Assembly (NCBI GenBank): GCA_002706265.1
Contig: PAKU01000032.1
Coordinates: forward strand, 1 to 64,000
Direction: 5' to 3'
Origin: Polycyclovorans sp.
Lineage (GTDB): Bacteria; Pseudomonadota; Gammaproteobacteria; Nevskiales; Nevskiaceae
Length of the DNA: 64,000 nucleotides
A model generated the notes under the pieces. That model saw only the letters and a program-made list of their open reading frames with translations. It ran no database searches and was not told the origin of the DNA. Both the position numbers and the translations under genes were made by a program. Positions 1 to 7,792 of this stretch are shown here, piece by piece. The stretch's first letter is position 1, and each line of letters begins with the position of its first letter.

Positions 1-16
1 ACTGACTGCACCGGAC

Positions 17-86
17 CGGCAATGCTGCTGCTCCACATGACAACGAAGTCCGCATCCCTGTGCCAATCAGGGGTGTGGACTTTTTT
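17..86 (+). promoter_or_regulatory. ANTAR-target leader with intrinsic terminator (nitrate antitermination)
   Basis: Two small hairpins precede a terminator. P1 is CGGC (17-20), loop AATGCT, GCTG (27-30), with one G-U pair. P2 is GAC (39-41), loop AACGAA, GTC (48-50). The terminator pairs 48-60 with 68-80 (13 bp allowing G-U) and ends in six Ts at 81-86. The 3' arm of P2 is also the start of the terminator stem, so the two structures exclude each other. Known: ANTAR proteins such as NasT bind paired hexaloops with A at position 1 and G at position 4; both loops fit. The P2 stem is short. A CTGCA at 6-10 could be a sigma-54 -12 element, but the -24 part lies outside the window. Confidence 0.8.
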
Positions 87-104
87 ATGCCCGCATTTTT
101 TGCA

Positions 105-122
105 CATCGACATCGACATCGA
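105..122 (+). repeat. Three tandem CATCGA hexamers in a 5' leader
   Basis: CATCGA is repeated three times without error between the terminator at 81-86 and the DUF3034 start codon. It is followed by a GGCGCC-CTAT-GGCGCC palindrome just before the ribosome-binding region. No function is assigned; the hairpin may shape the mRNA 5' end left by antitermination. Confidence 0.6.
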
Positions 123-163
123 CATTGGCGCCCTATGGCGCCCCATAACGAGGGAGTTTCCAA

Positions 164-1201
164 ATGAACCCAGTGAGCAACTTCAGCAAGCGACCCACCC
201 CCAAAACTCTGCTTTTGGGCATCTGCCTCATGTTGTGGTCCTTTGCAGCGTGGAGCCAGTACGACGATGGGAAAGTTTTGCTGACTGGCGGTGTGGGCAG
301 CATCGACGGCGCAGGTGGTGGTGGCATCACGCCATGGGCGGTCATCAACGGGTACGGGACCCGCGATGGCATTAATGCCGGCGTGCGTTACACCTTCGCC
401 TATTTACCGGACTACAGCCTCAATTCCATCAGTCTCAATATAGGTTTCTATGATCGTTTGGAACTGTCATACGCCTACAGCGTCCTCCCCACCGGCGGCA
501 CCTTCGACACACTCGGCCTCGTATTCGATCTGCTCAACGACATCGTCGCTACGGGTATCGAGCCCTTCAACACCACCATCAAGATGGATATCTATGGCGC
601 CAAGCTGCGGCTGTTCGGCGATGCGGTCTACAACTCGCAGAGCCTGATTCCACAGGTGGCGATCGGCGGCTTCTACAAGGAGAACAAGAACAAGGTGCTG
701 CTGAAAACCCTGCAAGCGAACAAGGCGAAGGATTGGGAAGGCTACATCTCCGCTACCAAGATCTTCTTCCCCATCAGCACGCTCTTCAATGTCACGGCCC
801 GTTACACATCGGCGAACCAGACCGGTCTGACCGGCTTCGGGGGCGGCGACAAGAACGACCGGGAGATCCGCTTCGAGGGTTCCATCGCTCACCTGCTCAA
901 CAAGCGGACGGCGGTTGGCGTCGAGTACGCGCAGCACGGCGACAACCTCGACGACCGCAGCGTTGCACTGGGGAACGAGGGCAACATCAATCTGACTCCC
1001 GTCACAAATCTGCTCAGCGGTCTGGGGCTCAACATCGGCAACACGCTGACGCAGCTCGACGAGAGCGACTGGATGGATGTGTTCGTCGCCTTCGCGCCGA
1101 GCAAGAATCTGTCATTCACCTTCGCCTACGCCATGCTCGGAAACATCACGCTCACGCCTGAGCAACACGGCTTCTATGCCTCGTTCCAAGCGTCCTTCTA
1201 G
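164..1201 (+). CDS. DUF3034 family exported protein, probable outer-membrane beta-barrel
   Basis: This 345-residue protein has an N-terminal signal sequence (about residues 15-31, ending near AAWSQ). It then shows alternating short strands and glycine-rich turns (LLTGGVGSIDGAGGGG, TPWAVINGYGTRD), ending in a terminal Phe (FQASF) typical of barrel proteins handled by the BAM machinery. The opening motifs match the DUF3034 family as I remember it; its biochemical role is unknown. A purine-rich GAGGGAG lies just before the ATG. The gene follows an ANTAR-type leader, so it is probably switched on by nitrate through NasT. A nitrate- or NO-linked channel or envelope role is inference. Confidence 0.75.
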   Translation: MNPVSNFSKRPTPKTLLLGICLMLWSFAAWSQYDDGKVLLTGGVGSIDGAGGGGITPWAVINGYGTRDGINAGVRYTFAYLPDYSLNSISLNIGFYDRLELSYAYSVLPTGGTFDTLGLVFDLLNDIVATGIEPFNTTIKMDIYGAKLRLFGDAVYNSQSLIPQVAIGGFYKENKNKVLLKTLQANKAKDWEGYISATKIFFPISTLFNVTARYTSANQTGLTGFGGGDKNDREIRFEGSIAHLLNKRTAVGVEYAQHGDNLDDRSVALGNEGNINLTPVTNLLSGLGLNIGNTLTQLDESDWMDVFVAFAPSKNLSFTFAYAMLGNITLTPEQHGFYASFQASF

Positions 1202-1297
1202 TGTTGTACATCGGCTTGGGGTCAACGAGCCCCCCCCGCTTTAGTAGCCCCGAGTCGATTTTTATCCACATCTCAAATGTCTATCAGGAGATTATCC

Positions 1298-1795
1298 ATG
1301 ACGTTCAAGTCAACTTTAAAAGGCACCGCTACTGGCGCCGCTTTAATATTCGCGGTCAGTGGTTTTCACACTGCGCTGGCGCAAGACGGACCGCCATTTG
1401 GCGAGTCCGGAAAAGCCAAAGCTTTCCCCGGAATTCCTGAAGGGACCGTCGAAGCCATGGGCGGTGAGGCGGGCATAAATCTTTGGGTCAAACAGCTCTT
1501 TCACTACATTCTGCTGGATTACCGCATCGCCCCAATCTTCATTGAACACGGCAATATCGAGCGACAGATTGCACTTAACACGCAGTTGGTGCAGCGCGTA
1601 CTCGGTGCCGGCAACGAGTATCTCGGGGCCAGCATGAGCGCCGCTCACGGTGACCTGGGCATCACCATGGAAGAATTTAACGCCGTGGTTGAAGCCGCTT
1701 ATAACGCCTGTGATGCGGTCAGTTTCCACTATTACCAGTGCAACCAGATCATCGCCGGTTTGGCGCCTTTTACTTTCGACATCGTCACTCAATAG
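1298..1795 (+). CDS. Exported group-1-like truncated haemoglobin
   Basis: The start at 1298 follows AGGAG at 1286-1290 with 7 nt spacing; the upstream ATG at 1277 lacks such a site. The 165-residue product begins with a clear signal peptide ending near HTALAQ. The rest fits a truncated-haemoglobin fold: a B-helix region LFHYILLDYRIAPIF, then AAHGDLGIT with the likely proximal haem histidine, then EEFNAVVEAAYNAC. Known: trHb proteins bind O2 and NO and several act as NO dioxygenases, but most are cytoplasmic. Export to the periplasm is unusual. Two Cys in the C-terminal part (NAC, YQC) could form a disulfide. It lies between the DUF3034 gene and the FMN-binding gene on the same strand. Confidence 0.82.
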   Translation: MTFKSTLKGTATGAALIFAVSGFHTALAQDGPPFGESGKAKAFPGIPEGTVEAMGGEAGINLWVKQLFHYILLDYRIAPIFIEHGNIERQIALNTQLVQRVLGAGNEYLGASMSAAHGDLGITMEEFNAVVEAAYNACDAVSFHYYQCNQIIAGLAPFTFDIVTQ

Positions 1796-1951
1796 TTTTG
1801 GCAGCGCCACAAAAGGGGTGCGCGGCAGATGCTTTGGCGCTTTTAGTTTCTAGCCCGCCAAGGCGCTGCCGGGCATTTCTTTCCGGTTCATTTTTGCCAG
1901 TTGCATTAATCACCTTTGGCGCCTCTGAAAAACGCCGCGAGCGAAGCTCAA

Positions 1952-1974
1952 TTCGCATTTCGCCGGAATGCGAA
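1952..1974. promoter_or_regulatory. Perfect inverted repeat, possible operator
   Basis: TTCGCATT (1952-1959) is repeated inverted as AATGCGAA (1967-1974) across 7 bases, in the 233-base gap between the haemoglobin and FMN-binding genes. Its size and symmetry suit a dimeric regulator site. It resembles no consensus I can name with confidence. No T-run follows, so a terminator is unlikely. Confidence 0.4.
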
Positions 1975-2028
1975 ATGACGAGCGCAGTCGTTTTGCAGAA
2001 AGTTCCTATAAACACCGGACAAAGGATC

Positions 2029-2667
2029 ATGAACTCCTCCAACCCGCAAGAAAGTATTGCCACGTCTGATCAAGAGCCCACAACTCCCTCTAGAACGTTT
2101 ATCAGTATCCTTCTCCGCTCAGCCTTATCCATATTTTCCGCGCGCACGTTGGGTCTTTTGAGCGCAGCGATCATTGGCAATGCGTCGGCCGCTAAAGAAG
2201 ATCGCTTTGCCTTTTATTTTTATTTTCACGAACCCGAAGATTTTCTCTCGGAAAGCTTCAACGGCAACCCGCCAGCACCTGCGGTGCTGCAATTCGACAA
2301 CAGCAATAAAGAAGTTGTGCGCGAGGTATTTGAGCGTTACTACCCGGCCCCACGCATACGCTACTGGAGCGCCGACGGCTACACCGCGTGGATCTTCGAT
2401 GACGTCGGCAAAGAGGGCTATCAACCCACCACCAGCGCCTTCCTGGTGAAAGACGGCCAGATCATCGATGCGCGCGTGCTGGTCTATCGCGAATCGCGCG
2501 GCCAAGAGGTGGGTGAAGAGTTCTTTCTTGAGCAGCTTGAGGGCGCCCGCTCCAACGGCAAAAGGCTCACCCAAGAAGTTGACGCCATCACCGGCGCCAC
2601 CGAGTCGGTCTACATGATGCAACGCATGGCCCGTACCGCCATTGCGTTGGACGGGCTGGTGGACTGA
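2029..2667 (+). CDS. Exported FMN-binding domain protein (NosR/RnfG-like domain)
   Basis: The ATG at 2029 has AAAGGA just upstream; longer in-frame starts run back into the preceding gene. The 212-residue product has a hydrophobic export segment at about residues 24-54 ending at ASAAKED. Near the C-terminus is DAITGATESVY, which matches the [S/T]GAT-x-[S/T] sequence to which ApbE attaches FMN covalently through a Thr or Ser. This is the FMN_bind domain found in NosR, RnfG and NqrC. It is followed after 5 nt by a PepSY membrane protein, a pairing seen in flavinyl-transfer electron conduits. Inference: a periplasmic flavin carrier serving the adjacent haemoglobin or another acceptor. Confidence 0.8.
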   Translation: MNSSNPQESIATSDQEPTTPSRTFISILLRSALSIFSARTLGLLSAAIIGNASAAKEDRFAFYFYFHEPEDFLSESFNGNPPAPAVLQFDNSNKEVVREVFERYYPAPRIRYWSADGYTAWIFDDVGKEGYQPTTSAFLVKDGQIIDARVLVYRESRGQEVGEEFFLEQLEGARSNGKRLTQEVDAITGATESVYMMQRMARTAIALDGLVD

Positions 2668-2672
2668 ATCCA

Positions 2673-3557
2673 ATGCCTCAAACACAGCTAGAGACAAACC
2701 ACAGCCCCCCCAAAGGCCGCCTGCGACACATCGTCCGAAACCGGCTACAGCGCTGGCGGTCGCGCGGCCCGCGGACAGCAGCGCCCCGTCGCAACCTCGG
2801 CATGTTTCTCCGCCAGTGGCACAAGCGGGCGGGCGTTGCGGCCTTCTTGTTCATGATCTGGCTGGGGGTCAGCGGCTTCCTCATCAACCAGAGTTCCGAC
2901 TGGGGTTACGACACCACGCGCATCGACTGGAGCTGGATCACCGGCCTGTATGGCCTGCGCGCCTCGCCGCCGAGCGAGGGCTTTGCCAGCGACCCGTTCT
3001 GGCTGGTCAAAGCCGGGGACACCACCACGCTGAATGGCGTGGCCCTGACGTACGACACGCCCATGCCGCTGGGTTTTGTCGTCAGCACCGCAGGCGGGGA
3101 AGCCCTTTTGTATATGGCCACGCGCGAGTCGCTGTACCTGATGACCCCCGACGGCACGCTCTACGACCGACTCGATTCGCCCATCATCCCGCTGCGGGAG
3201 TTGCGACGCCTGGGCACCACCCCCAGCGCCGTGGTCATCGAAGGCCCCGAGCAGGCTTTTGGCAGCCCCGATGGCGGCCTGAGCTGGTCACCGCTGGAAC
3301 CCACTGCGCTGGCCGAAGTGCAGTGGTCCGAGAAAACCCCGCTGTCAGATGCCCAACGGACCGAGCTGGAGCCGTACTCACGGCCCAGCATGTCACTGGA
3401 ACAAACCCTGCTCGACCTGCACAGCGGTCGCATCTTCGGCGACGTGGGGGTTTGGGTGGTAAACATCGTCGGCATCCTGGCCGTGTGGCTCGGCGTCAGC
3501 GGCGTGTGGATGACCTGGCGCATCAGTCGCCAGATGAATAGCCGTCGCAGGCCCTGA
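2673..3557 (+). CDS. PepSY-associated membrane protein
   Basis: This 294-residue protein has two membrane segments. The N-terminal one (about residues 49-71) follows the family motif WHKRAG. The C-terminal one (about 260-284) follows DLHSGRIFG, another hallmark of PepSY_TM proteins, whose conserved histidines may ligand haem or metal. Between them is a periplasmic domain of about 190 residues. The gene starts 5 nt after the FMN-binding gene, so the two are probably co-translated. Known: PepSY_TM proteins move electrons across the inner membrane in iron reduction and flavin-based systems. Here it probably reduces the FMN protein; the final acceptor is unknown. Confidence 0.78.
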   Translation: MPQTQLETNHSPPKGRLRHIVRNRLQRWRSRGPRTAAPRRNLGMFLRQWHKRAGVAAFLFMIWLGVSGFLINQSSDWGYDTTRIDWSWITGLYGLRASPPSEGFASDPFWLVKAGDTTTLNGVALTYDTPMPLGFVVSTAGGEALLYMATRESLYLMTPDGTLYDRLDSPIIPLRELRRLGTTPSAVVIEGPEQAFGSPDGGLSWSPLEPTALAEVQWSEKTPLSDAQRTELEPYSRPSMSLEQTLLDLHSGRIFGDVGVWVVNIVGILAVWLGVSGVWMTWRISRQMNSRRRP

Positions 3558-3679
3558 TGGGCCAATCCATGCCCTTCCGGTGCAGGCGCCCTGCCCCAGG
3601 ACAGGCCGGCGCCCCAGTGAGCGCCTCATCGCACCTGCGACCCATCGCAGTGCATCAAAACACGGACTGTTCCCGCCGC

Positions 3680-3695
3680 TGGCACAACTGTTGCT
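3680..3695 (+). promoter_or_regulatory. Sigma-54 promoter of the multihaem operon
   Basis: TGGCAC-AACTG-TTGCT matches the sigma-54 consensus TGGCAC-N5-TTGCW exactly. The predicted transcript start is about 11-12 nt past the -12 GC, near 3706, which is 18 nt before the first ANTAR hairpin. This implies activation by an enhancer-binding protein, most likely NtrC under nitrogen limitation. Confidence 0.8.
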
Positions 3696-3723
3696 GACGC
3701 ACTAAAGCACTCACACAACGTTT

Positions 3724-3799
3724 CGTGCCAATGCCGGCCGGGCGTTTTGGACAACGACGTCCATCGATGCTCTTGCGGGCGTCGGTGGACTTTTTTTTT
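3724..3799 (+). promoter_or_regulatory. ANTAR-target leader with intrinsic terminator
   Basis: P1 is CGTGCC (3724-3729, T bulged), loop AATGCC, GGCCG (3736-3740). P2 is TGGAC (3748-3752), loop AACGAC, GTCCA (3759-3763). Both hexaloops have A1 and G4. The terminator pairs 3759-3770 with 3779-3790 (12 bp including G-U) and runs into nine Ts at 3791-3799. P2 and the terminator share GTCC 3759-3762, so binding of NasT to P1/P2 would prevent termination. This is the clearest leader of the set. The ribosome-binding site of the next gene follows directly. Confidence 0.9.
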
Positions 3800-3814
3800 G
3801 GGAGCCGGTTGCAG

Positions 3815-5785
3815 ATGGACGACCGCAGTACCTTGAACGATCGCCTGCCGGTCATCGTGGTCGGTGCCGGCCCGGCGGGTCTGCGCTTCAGCCAGCGGTT
3901 GCACGCCCTGTGCCCCGCGCTGCCGTTGCACCTGATCGGCGCCGAGGCGCGTGCACCCTATGACCGGGTGCGTCTGTCTTCGGCACTGGCGGGCGACTGC
4001 GACTGGGCCTCGCTGGAGCAGGGCTGGGCCCTGCCCGAGCATCCCGGCCTGCAATGGTCGCCGGGGGTCAAGGTGACCGCGATCGACCGCAACGCGCACC
4101 AGGTCGTGCTGGCCGGCGGCGACACGCTGCGCTATCGCCAGCTGGTGCTGGCCACCGGTTCGACGCCCCACGTGCCCAACATTCCCGGCACCGACCTGCC
4201 CGGCGTCTATCGCTTCAGGGACGCCCGAGACGCCGAACAGCTCAGCGCGCGCCGGGTCCGTAGCCGCCGCATCGTGGTGCTCGGCGGCGGGCTGCTGGGG
4301 CTGGAGGCGGCGCGCGCCATGCGCCGCTTCAATACCGACATCACGCTGGTGGAACACAGCGACCGGCTCATGTCGCGCCAGCTCGACATCACCGCCGCGG
4401 CGCTGCTGCACGAGCAGGTGCGCGCGCTGGGCCTGAAGGTGATCGTCGATGACGGCGCGCTGGCGCTGCACGGCCGGCACGCGGTCCAGTCGGTGGCCTT
4501 GCGCAGCGGCCGCAGCCTGCCGGCCGACACGGTCATCATCGCCACCGGCATCGTGCCCAACACGGCGCTGGCACTGGCCAGCGGCCTGCCGATCGGGCGC
4601 GGCATCAAGGTCGATGACCAGCTTCGCACCGGCGATCCCGACATTTTCGCCATCGGCGAGTGTGCCGAGCACGACGGCGTGGTCTATGGCCTGGTCGCCC
4701 CCTGCCTGGAACAGGGCGCGGTGGCCGCCAGCGTCATCGCCGGCACGCCCGCGCGCTACCGCGGCTCGGTGGACGGCACGCGCCTGAAGGTGATGAAGAC
4801 CACCGTCTTCGCCGCCGGCGCGCACCCGGATCGCAGTGCCACGGGGGCCTTCGGCTCACTCATTTTCAAGGACCCGGCCAACGGCCACTACCGTCGCCTG
4901 CTGCACGCACGCGGCCGGCTCGCCGGCGTGCTGGGCGTGGGCGACTGGGCCGAGCTGCCGCGCGCCATGGACGCCGTGCAGCAGGGCCAGCGGATCGGTT
5001 GGGGACAGCGCTGGCGGTTCCGCCGCAGCGGCCAGCTCTGGCCGGCGACAGAAAGCGCCAGCGTCGCCGCCTGGCCCGCAGGCACCACGGTGTGCAACTG
5101 CACCGGCGTGACCCGCGGCACGCTGAGCGAGGCCGTGGCCGCCGGCTGCACCACACGCGCGGCGCTGGCCGAGCGCACCCGCGCGTCCACCGTCTGCGGC
5201 AGTTGCATTCCCCTGCTGGAGTCCCTGCTGGGCGCGCCCTACCGGCCCGAGCCGGTGCGGGGTGCGACACCCTTGCTGGGCATGGCCGCGCTGGCCAGTC
5301 TGGTGGCGGCGCTGATCACCCTGCTGCCGGGCGTGCCCTATGTGGCCGAATGGTCCAGCCAGGGCTGGCGCTGGGATGCGCTGTGGCGCGACGGCTTCAT
5401 CAAGCAGGTCACCGGCTTCAGCCTTGCCGGGCTGGCCGTGGCGGCGCTGGTGCTGTCGCTGCGCAAGCGCATTGCCCGGTTGGCCTTTGGTCACTTCGCG
5501 CTGTGGCGCAACCTGCACGTGGCGCTGGGTCTGGCCGCAGTGGGCGCGCTGCTGCTGCACACCGGCGGCCGCCTGGGCCACGGCGTCAATGCGCTGTTGA
5601 TGGGCATTTTTCTACTGCTGATCATCGCCGGCGGTGCTGCGGCGGTGCTCGCCGCCACCGAACACCGCCTCGCCCCCGCCCAGGCCAAGCGCCTGCGCGG
5701 CGGGCTCAACTGGCTGCACATTCTGGCGTTCTGGCCGCTGCCGGTGCTGCTCGGCTTCCATGTTCTCAAGACCTACTACTACTGA
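3815..5785 (+). CDS. FAD-NAD(P)H oxidoreductase fused to a BFD [2Fe-2S] domain and a membrane haem-like domain
   Basis: The ATG at 3815 is preceded by GGGAG at 3800-3804; an in-frame ATG at 3725 lies inside the terminator leader and is rejected. The 656-residue protein has a FAD motif GAGPAG (residues 17-22), an NAD(P)H motif GGGLLGLE (about 155-162) and a NirB-like core. Next is a BFD-type [2Fe-2S] domain with CNC (about 427-429) and CGSC (about 461-464). The C-terminal 170 residues form about four membrane helices containing several His (FGHF, NLHV, LLHTGG, WLHI, GFHV) that could ligand b-type haem. Inference: it takes electrons from cytoplasmic NAD(P)H to the periplasmic multihaem protein encoded 3 nt downstream. 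The siroheme half of NirB is absent, so this is not a nitrite reductase itself. Confidence 0.8.
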   Translation: MDDRSTLNDRLPVIVVGAGPAGLRFSQRLHALCPALPLHLIGAEARAPYDRVRLSSALAGDCDWASLEQGWALPEHPGLQWSPGVKVTAIDRNAHQVVLAGGDTLRYRQLVLATGSTPHVPNIPGTDLPGVYRFRDARDAEQLSARRVRSRRIVVLGGGLLGLEAARAMRRFNTDITLVEHSDRLMSRQLDITAAALLHEQVRALGLKVIVDDGALALHGRHAVQSVALRSGRSLPADTVIIATGIVPNTALALASGLPIGRGIKVDDQLRTGDPDIFAIGECAEHDGVVYGLVAPCLEQGAVAASVIAGTPARYRGSVDGTRLKVMKTTVFAAGAHPDRSATGAFGSLIFKDPANGHYRRLLHARGRLAGVLGVGDWAELPRAMDAVQQGQRIGWGQRWRFRRSGQLWPATESASVAAWPAGTTVCNCTGVTRGTLSEAVAAGCTTRAALAERTRASTVCGSCIPLLESLLGAPYRPEPVRGATPLLGMAALASLVAALITLLPGVPYVAEWSSQGWRWDALWRDGFIKQVTGFSLAGLAVAALVLSLRKRIARLAFGHFALWRNLHVALGLAAVGALLLHTGGRLGHGVNALLMGIFLLLIIAGGAAAVLAATEHRLAPAQAKRLRGGLNWLHILAFWPLPVLLGFHVLKTYYY

Positions 5786-5788
5786 CGC

Positions 5789-7153
5789 ATGCGCGCCTCT
5801 CGAACATGGCGCCTGGTCGCCGTCTGGACAGTGCTCACCCTGGCCGCCGGCGGCGTCATGGCCTGGGCACTGCTCAGCCCCGAGCCGCTTGCGGCACGCG
5901 CCTGGTTCACCCCCGGCCCGATGACGCACGGCCACCACAGCATCGAGCTGGCCTGTGGCAGTTGCCACGTGGACGCCTTTGGCGGCGGCGAGGTGCTGGA
6001 AACCAGCTGCACCGGCTGTCACGGCGCGCAACTGGACGCCGCCAATGATGCGCACCCGCGCGCCAAGTTCACCGATCCCCGCAATGCCGACCTGCTCAAC
6101 GTCATCGACGCCCGCAATTGCGTGAGCTGCCACAGCGAGCACCGCCCCGAAATGACCCATCCCATGGGGCTTACGCTGCCGCCGGACTATTGCCTGACCT
6201 GCCACCTCGACATCGGTACCGAACGGGACACGCACGCCGGCCTTGGGTTTGAACCCTGCGCCAGCGCCGGCTGCCACAACTACCACGACAACCGCGCGCT
6301 GTACGCCGACTTCCTGCTGCGCCATGCCGACGACCCGATTCTGACCGCCATGGCACGCGTGCCCGACCGCTTGCCGGGCGCCGGCGTGCCGCAGCCCCTG
6401 CCCAGCGCCGCGCCGCTGCCGACCCAGGCGCCCGCGCTGACCGGCGCGGCCATGGACGACTGGCTGGCCTCGGCCCACGCCGACGCAGGCATGGGCTGCG
6501 GCAGTTGCCACGCTGCCGGAGGCGCCTGGGTGCAGCGCCCCGACCACACCGCCTGCGCGGGCTGTCATGGCGATGAGGTGGACGGCTTCCTTGCCGGCAA
6601 GCACGGCATGCGCCTGGCGGTGGACCTGCCGCCGATGACACCCGCCATGGCGCGGCTGCCCATGCAGGCGCAGGCCGCCCACACCGAACTGGGCTGCGGC
6701 AGTTGCCACGCCGCGCACCGCTTCGACGTGCACACCGCTGCGGTGGAAAGCTGCCTGAGCTGCCACGCCGACGACCACAGCCTGGCCTATGTGGGCTCGC
6801 CGCATCATCAGCTCTGGCAGCAGGAACAGGCCGGCGAACGGCCGCCCGGCAGCGGCGTGAGCTGCGCCACCTGCCACCTGCCGCGCGCGCAGCACCAGCG
6901 CGCCGGCGTGACCACGATCCGCGTGCAGCACAACCAGAACGATGGCCTGCGCCCCAACGAGGCCATGGTCCGCCCCGTGTGCCAGAACTGCCACGGGCTG
7001 GGGTTTGCCCTCGATGCGCTTGCCGACCCCGAACTGATACGCCGCAACTTCCCGCACGCCCCCACGCACCACGTCGAGTCCATCGATATGGCCGTGCGGC
7101 GCGCGGAAGCCGATCGCGCCCGCCGCGCGGTCGATTCATCGCCCGGACCCTGA
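5789..7153 (+). CDS. Multihaem c-type cytochrome with eleven candidate haem sites
   Basis: This 454-residue protein has an N-terminal signal anchor (about residues 8-28). I count ten CXXCH motifs (CGSCH three times, CTGCH, CVSCH, CLTCH, CAGCH, CLSCH, CATCH, CQNCH) plus one CX4CH (CASAGCH). The motifs fall in an N-terminal group of five and a C-terminal group of six, separated by a Pro/Ala-rich linker of about 60 residues, so it may be a two-domain cytochrome. There is no CXXCK, so it is not a classical NrfA. It starts 3 nt after the FAD/[2Fe-2S]/membrane fusion, its likely electron donor. Nitrate-linked leader control suggests an N-oxide substrate or a redox wire, but the substrate is unknown. 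Confidence 0.82.
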   Translation: MRASRTWRLVAVWTVLTLAAGGVMAWALLSPEPLAARAWFTPGPMTHGHHSIELACGSCHVDAFGGGEVLETSCTGCHGAQLDAANDAHPRAKFTDPRNADLLNVIDARNCVSCHSEHRPEMTHPMGLTLPPDYCLTCHLDIGTERDTHAGLGFEPCASAGCHNYHDNRALYADFLLRHADDPILTAMARVPDRLPGAGVPQPLPSAAPLPTQAPALTGAAMDDWLASAHADAGMGCGSCHAAGGAWVQRPDHTACAGCHGDEVDGFLAGKHGMRLAVDLPPMTPAMARLPMQAQAAHTELGCGSCHAAHRFDVHTAAVESCLSCHADDHSLAYVGSPHHQLWQQEQAGERPPGSGVSCATCHLPRAQHQRAGVTTIRVQHNQNDGLRPNEAMVRPVCQNCHGLGFALDALADPELIRRNFPHAPTHHVESIDMAVRRAEADRARRAVDSSPGP

Positions 7154-7174
7154 GTCCATCACTGGAGCATTTGC

Positions 7175-7792
7175 ATGACACGCCAACCGCTGCTCACTTC
7201 TCTCACTGCACTGACGGCACTCACTGCCATGGGCCTGCTTGCGGCCTGCGGCTCGGCGCCCCCTGAAGCCCCGGTCTCCACCGCCCCCGGCGAGGCCAAG
7301 ACCATCACCGCCAAGGCCATGGCCGACGGCCTGCATGCCGTGATGTCGGCCGACCGCACGGTGTACACGCGGCTGATCGTCAACCGCCTGCAGAACGAAG
7401 AAAAACTGATCAAGGCCTCGGAGCACTGGAAAGAGGACAAGGCACTGGTCCTGCCCGCGCAGATGTTCCGCTTCGGCGCCGAAATGGTCGCCGAGTCCAA
7501 GCCGCCGTTCTCGTACTCGCTGCAATCGCTGTGGCCCATCAACCAGCAGAACGCACCCAAGACCGAGGCCGAAAAGGCCGGTCTGGCCTACATTGCCGAA
7601 AACAAGGGCAAGAACTACTACGCCGAAGAAACCCTGGGTGGGGTGAAGTACTTCACCGCCGTCTACCCGGACAACGCCATCGCGCCGGCCTGCGTCAGCT
7701 GCCACAACGAGCACGCCGACACCCCGCGCACCGATTTCAAACTCGGTGACGTGATGGGCGGCGTCGTGATTCGCATTCCCGTCGACGCCTGA
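7175..7792 (+). CDS. DUF3365 (Tll0287-like) haem lipoprotein
   Basis: This 205-residue protein has a lipoprotein signal (lipobox LLAAC, about residues 21-25). The soluble domain follows the DUF3365/Tll0287-like pattern: an N-terminal helix with MADGLHAVM, then FRFGAEMVAES, and a single c-type haem motif CVSCH in its last quarter followed by NEHAD. Known: this fold is used as a haem sensor or as a small cytochrome. It sits 21 nt after the multihaem gene and its stop overlaps the next start by one base, so it belongs to the same transcription unit. A role as redox partner or haem sensor in the periplasm is inference. Confidence 0.8.
   Translation: MTRQPLLTSLTALTALTAMGLLAACGSAPPEAPVSTAPGEAKTITAKAMADGLHAVMSADRTVYTRLIVNRLQNEEKLIKASEHWKEDKALVLPAQMFRFGAEMVAESKPPFSYSLQSLWPINQQNAPKTEAEKAGLAYIAENKGKNYYAEETLGGVKYFTAVYPDNAIAPACVSCHNEHADTPRTDFKLGDVMGGVVIRIPVDA

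Noticed and set aside
3725..3814. Upstream ATG that would add 30 residues to the FAD fusion
   Set aside because: It lies within the ANTAR hairpins and terminator; 3815 has a ribosome site and starts next to the FAD motif.
4660..6048. 462-residue frame across the FAD-fusion and multihaem genes
   Set aside because: Shifted-frame Arg/Ala/Gly-rich translation that crosses a real gene junction.
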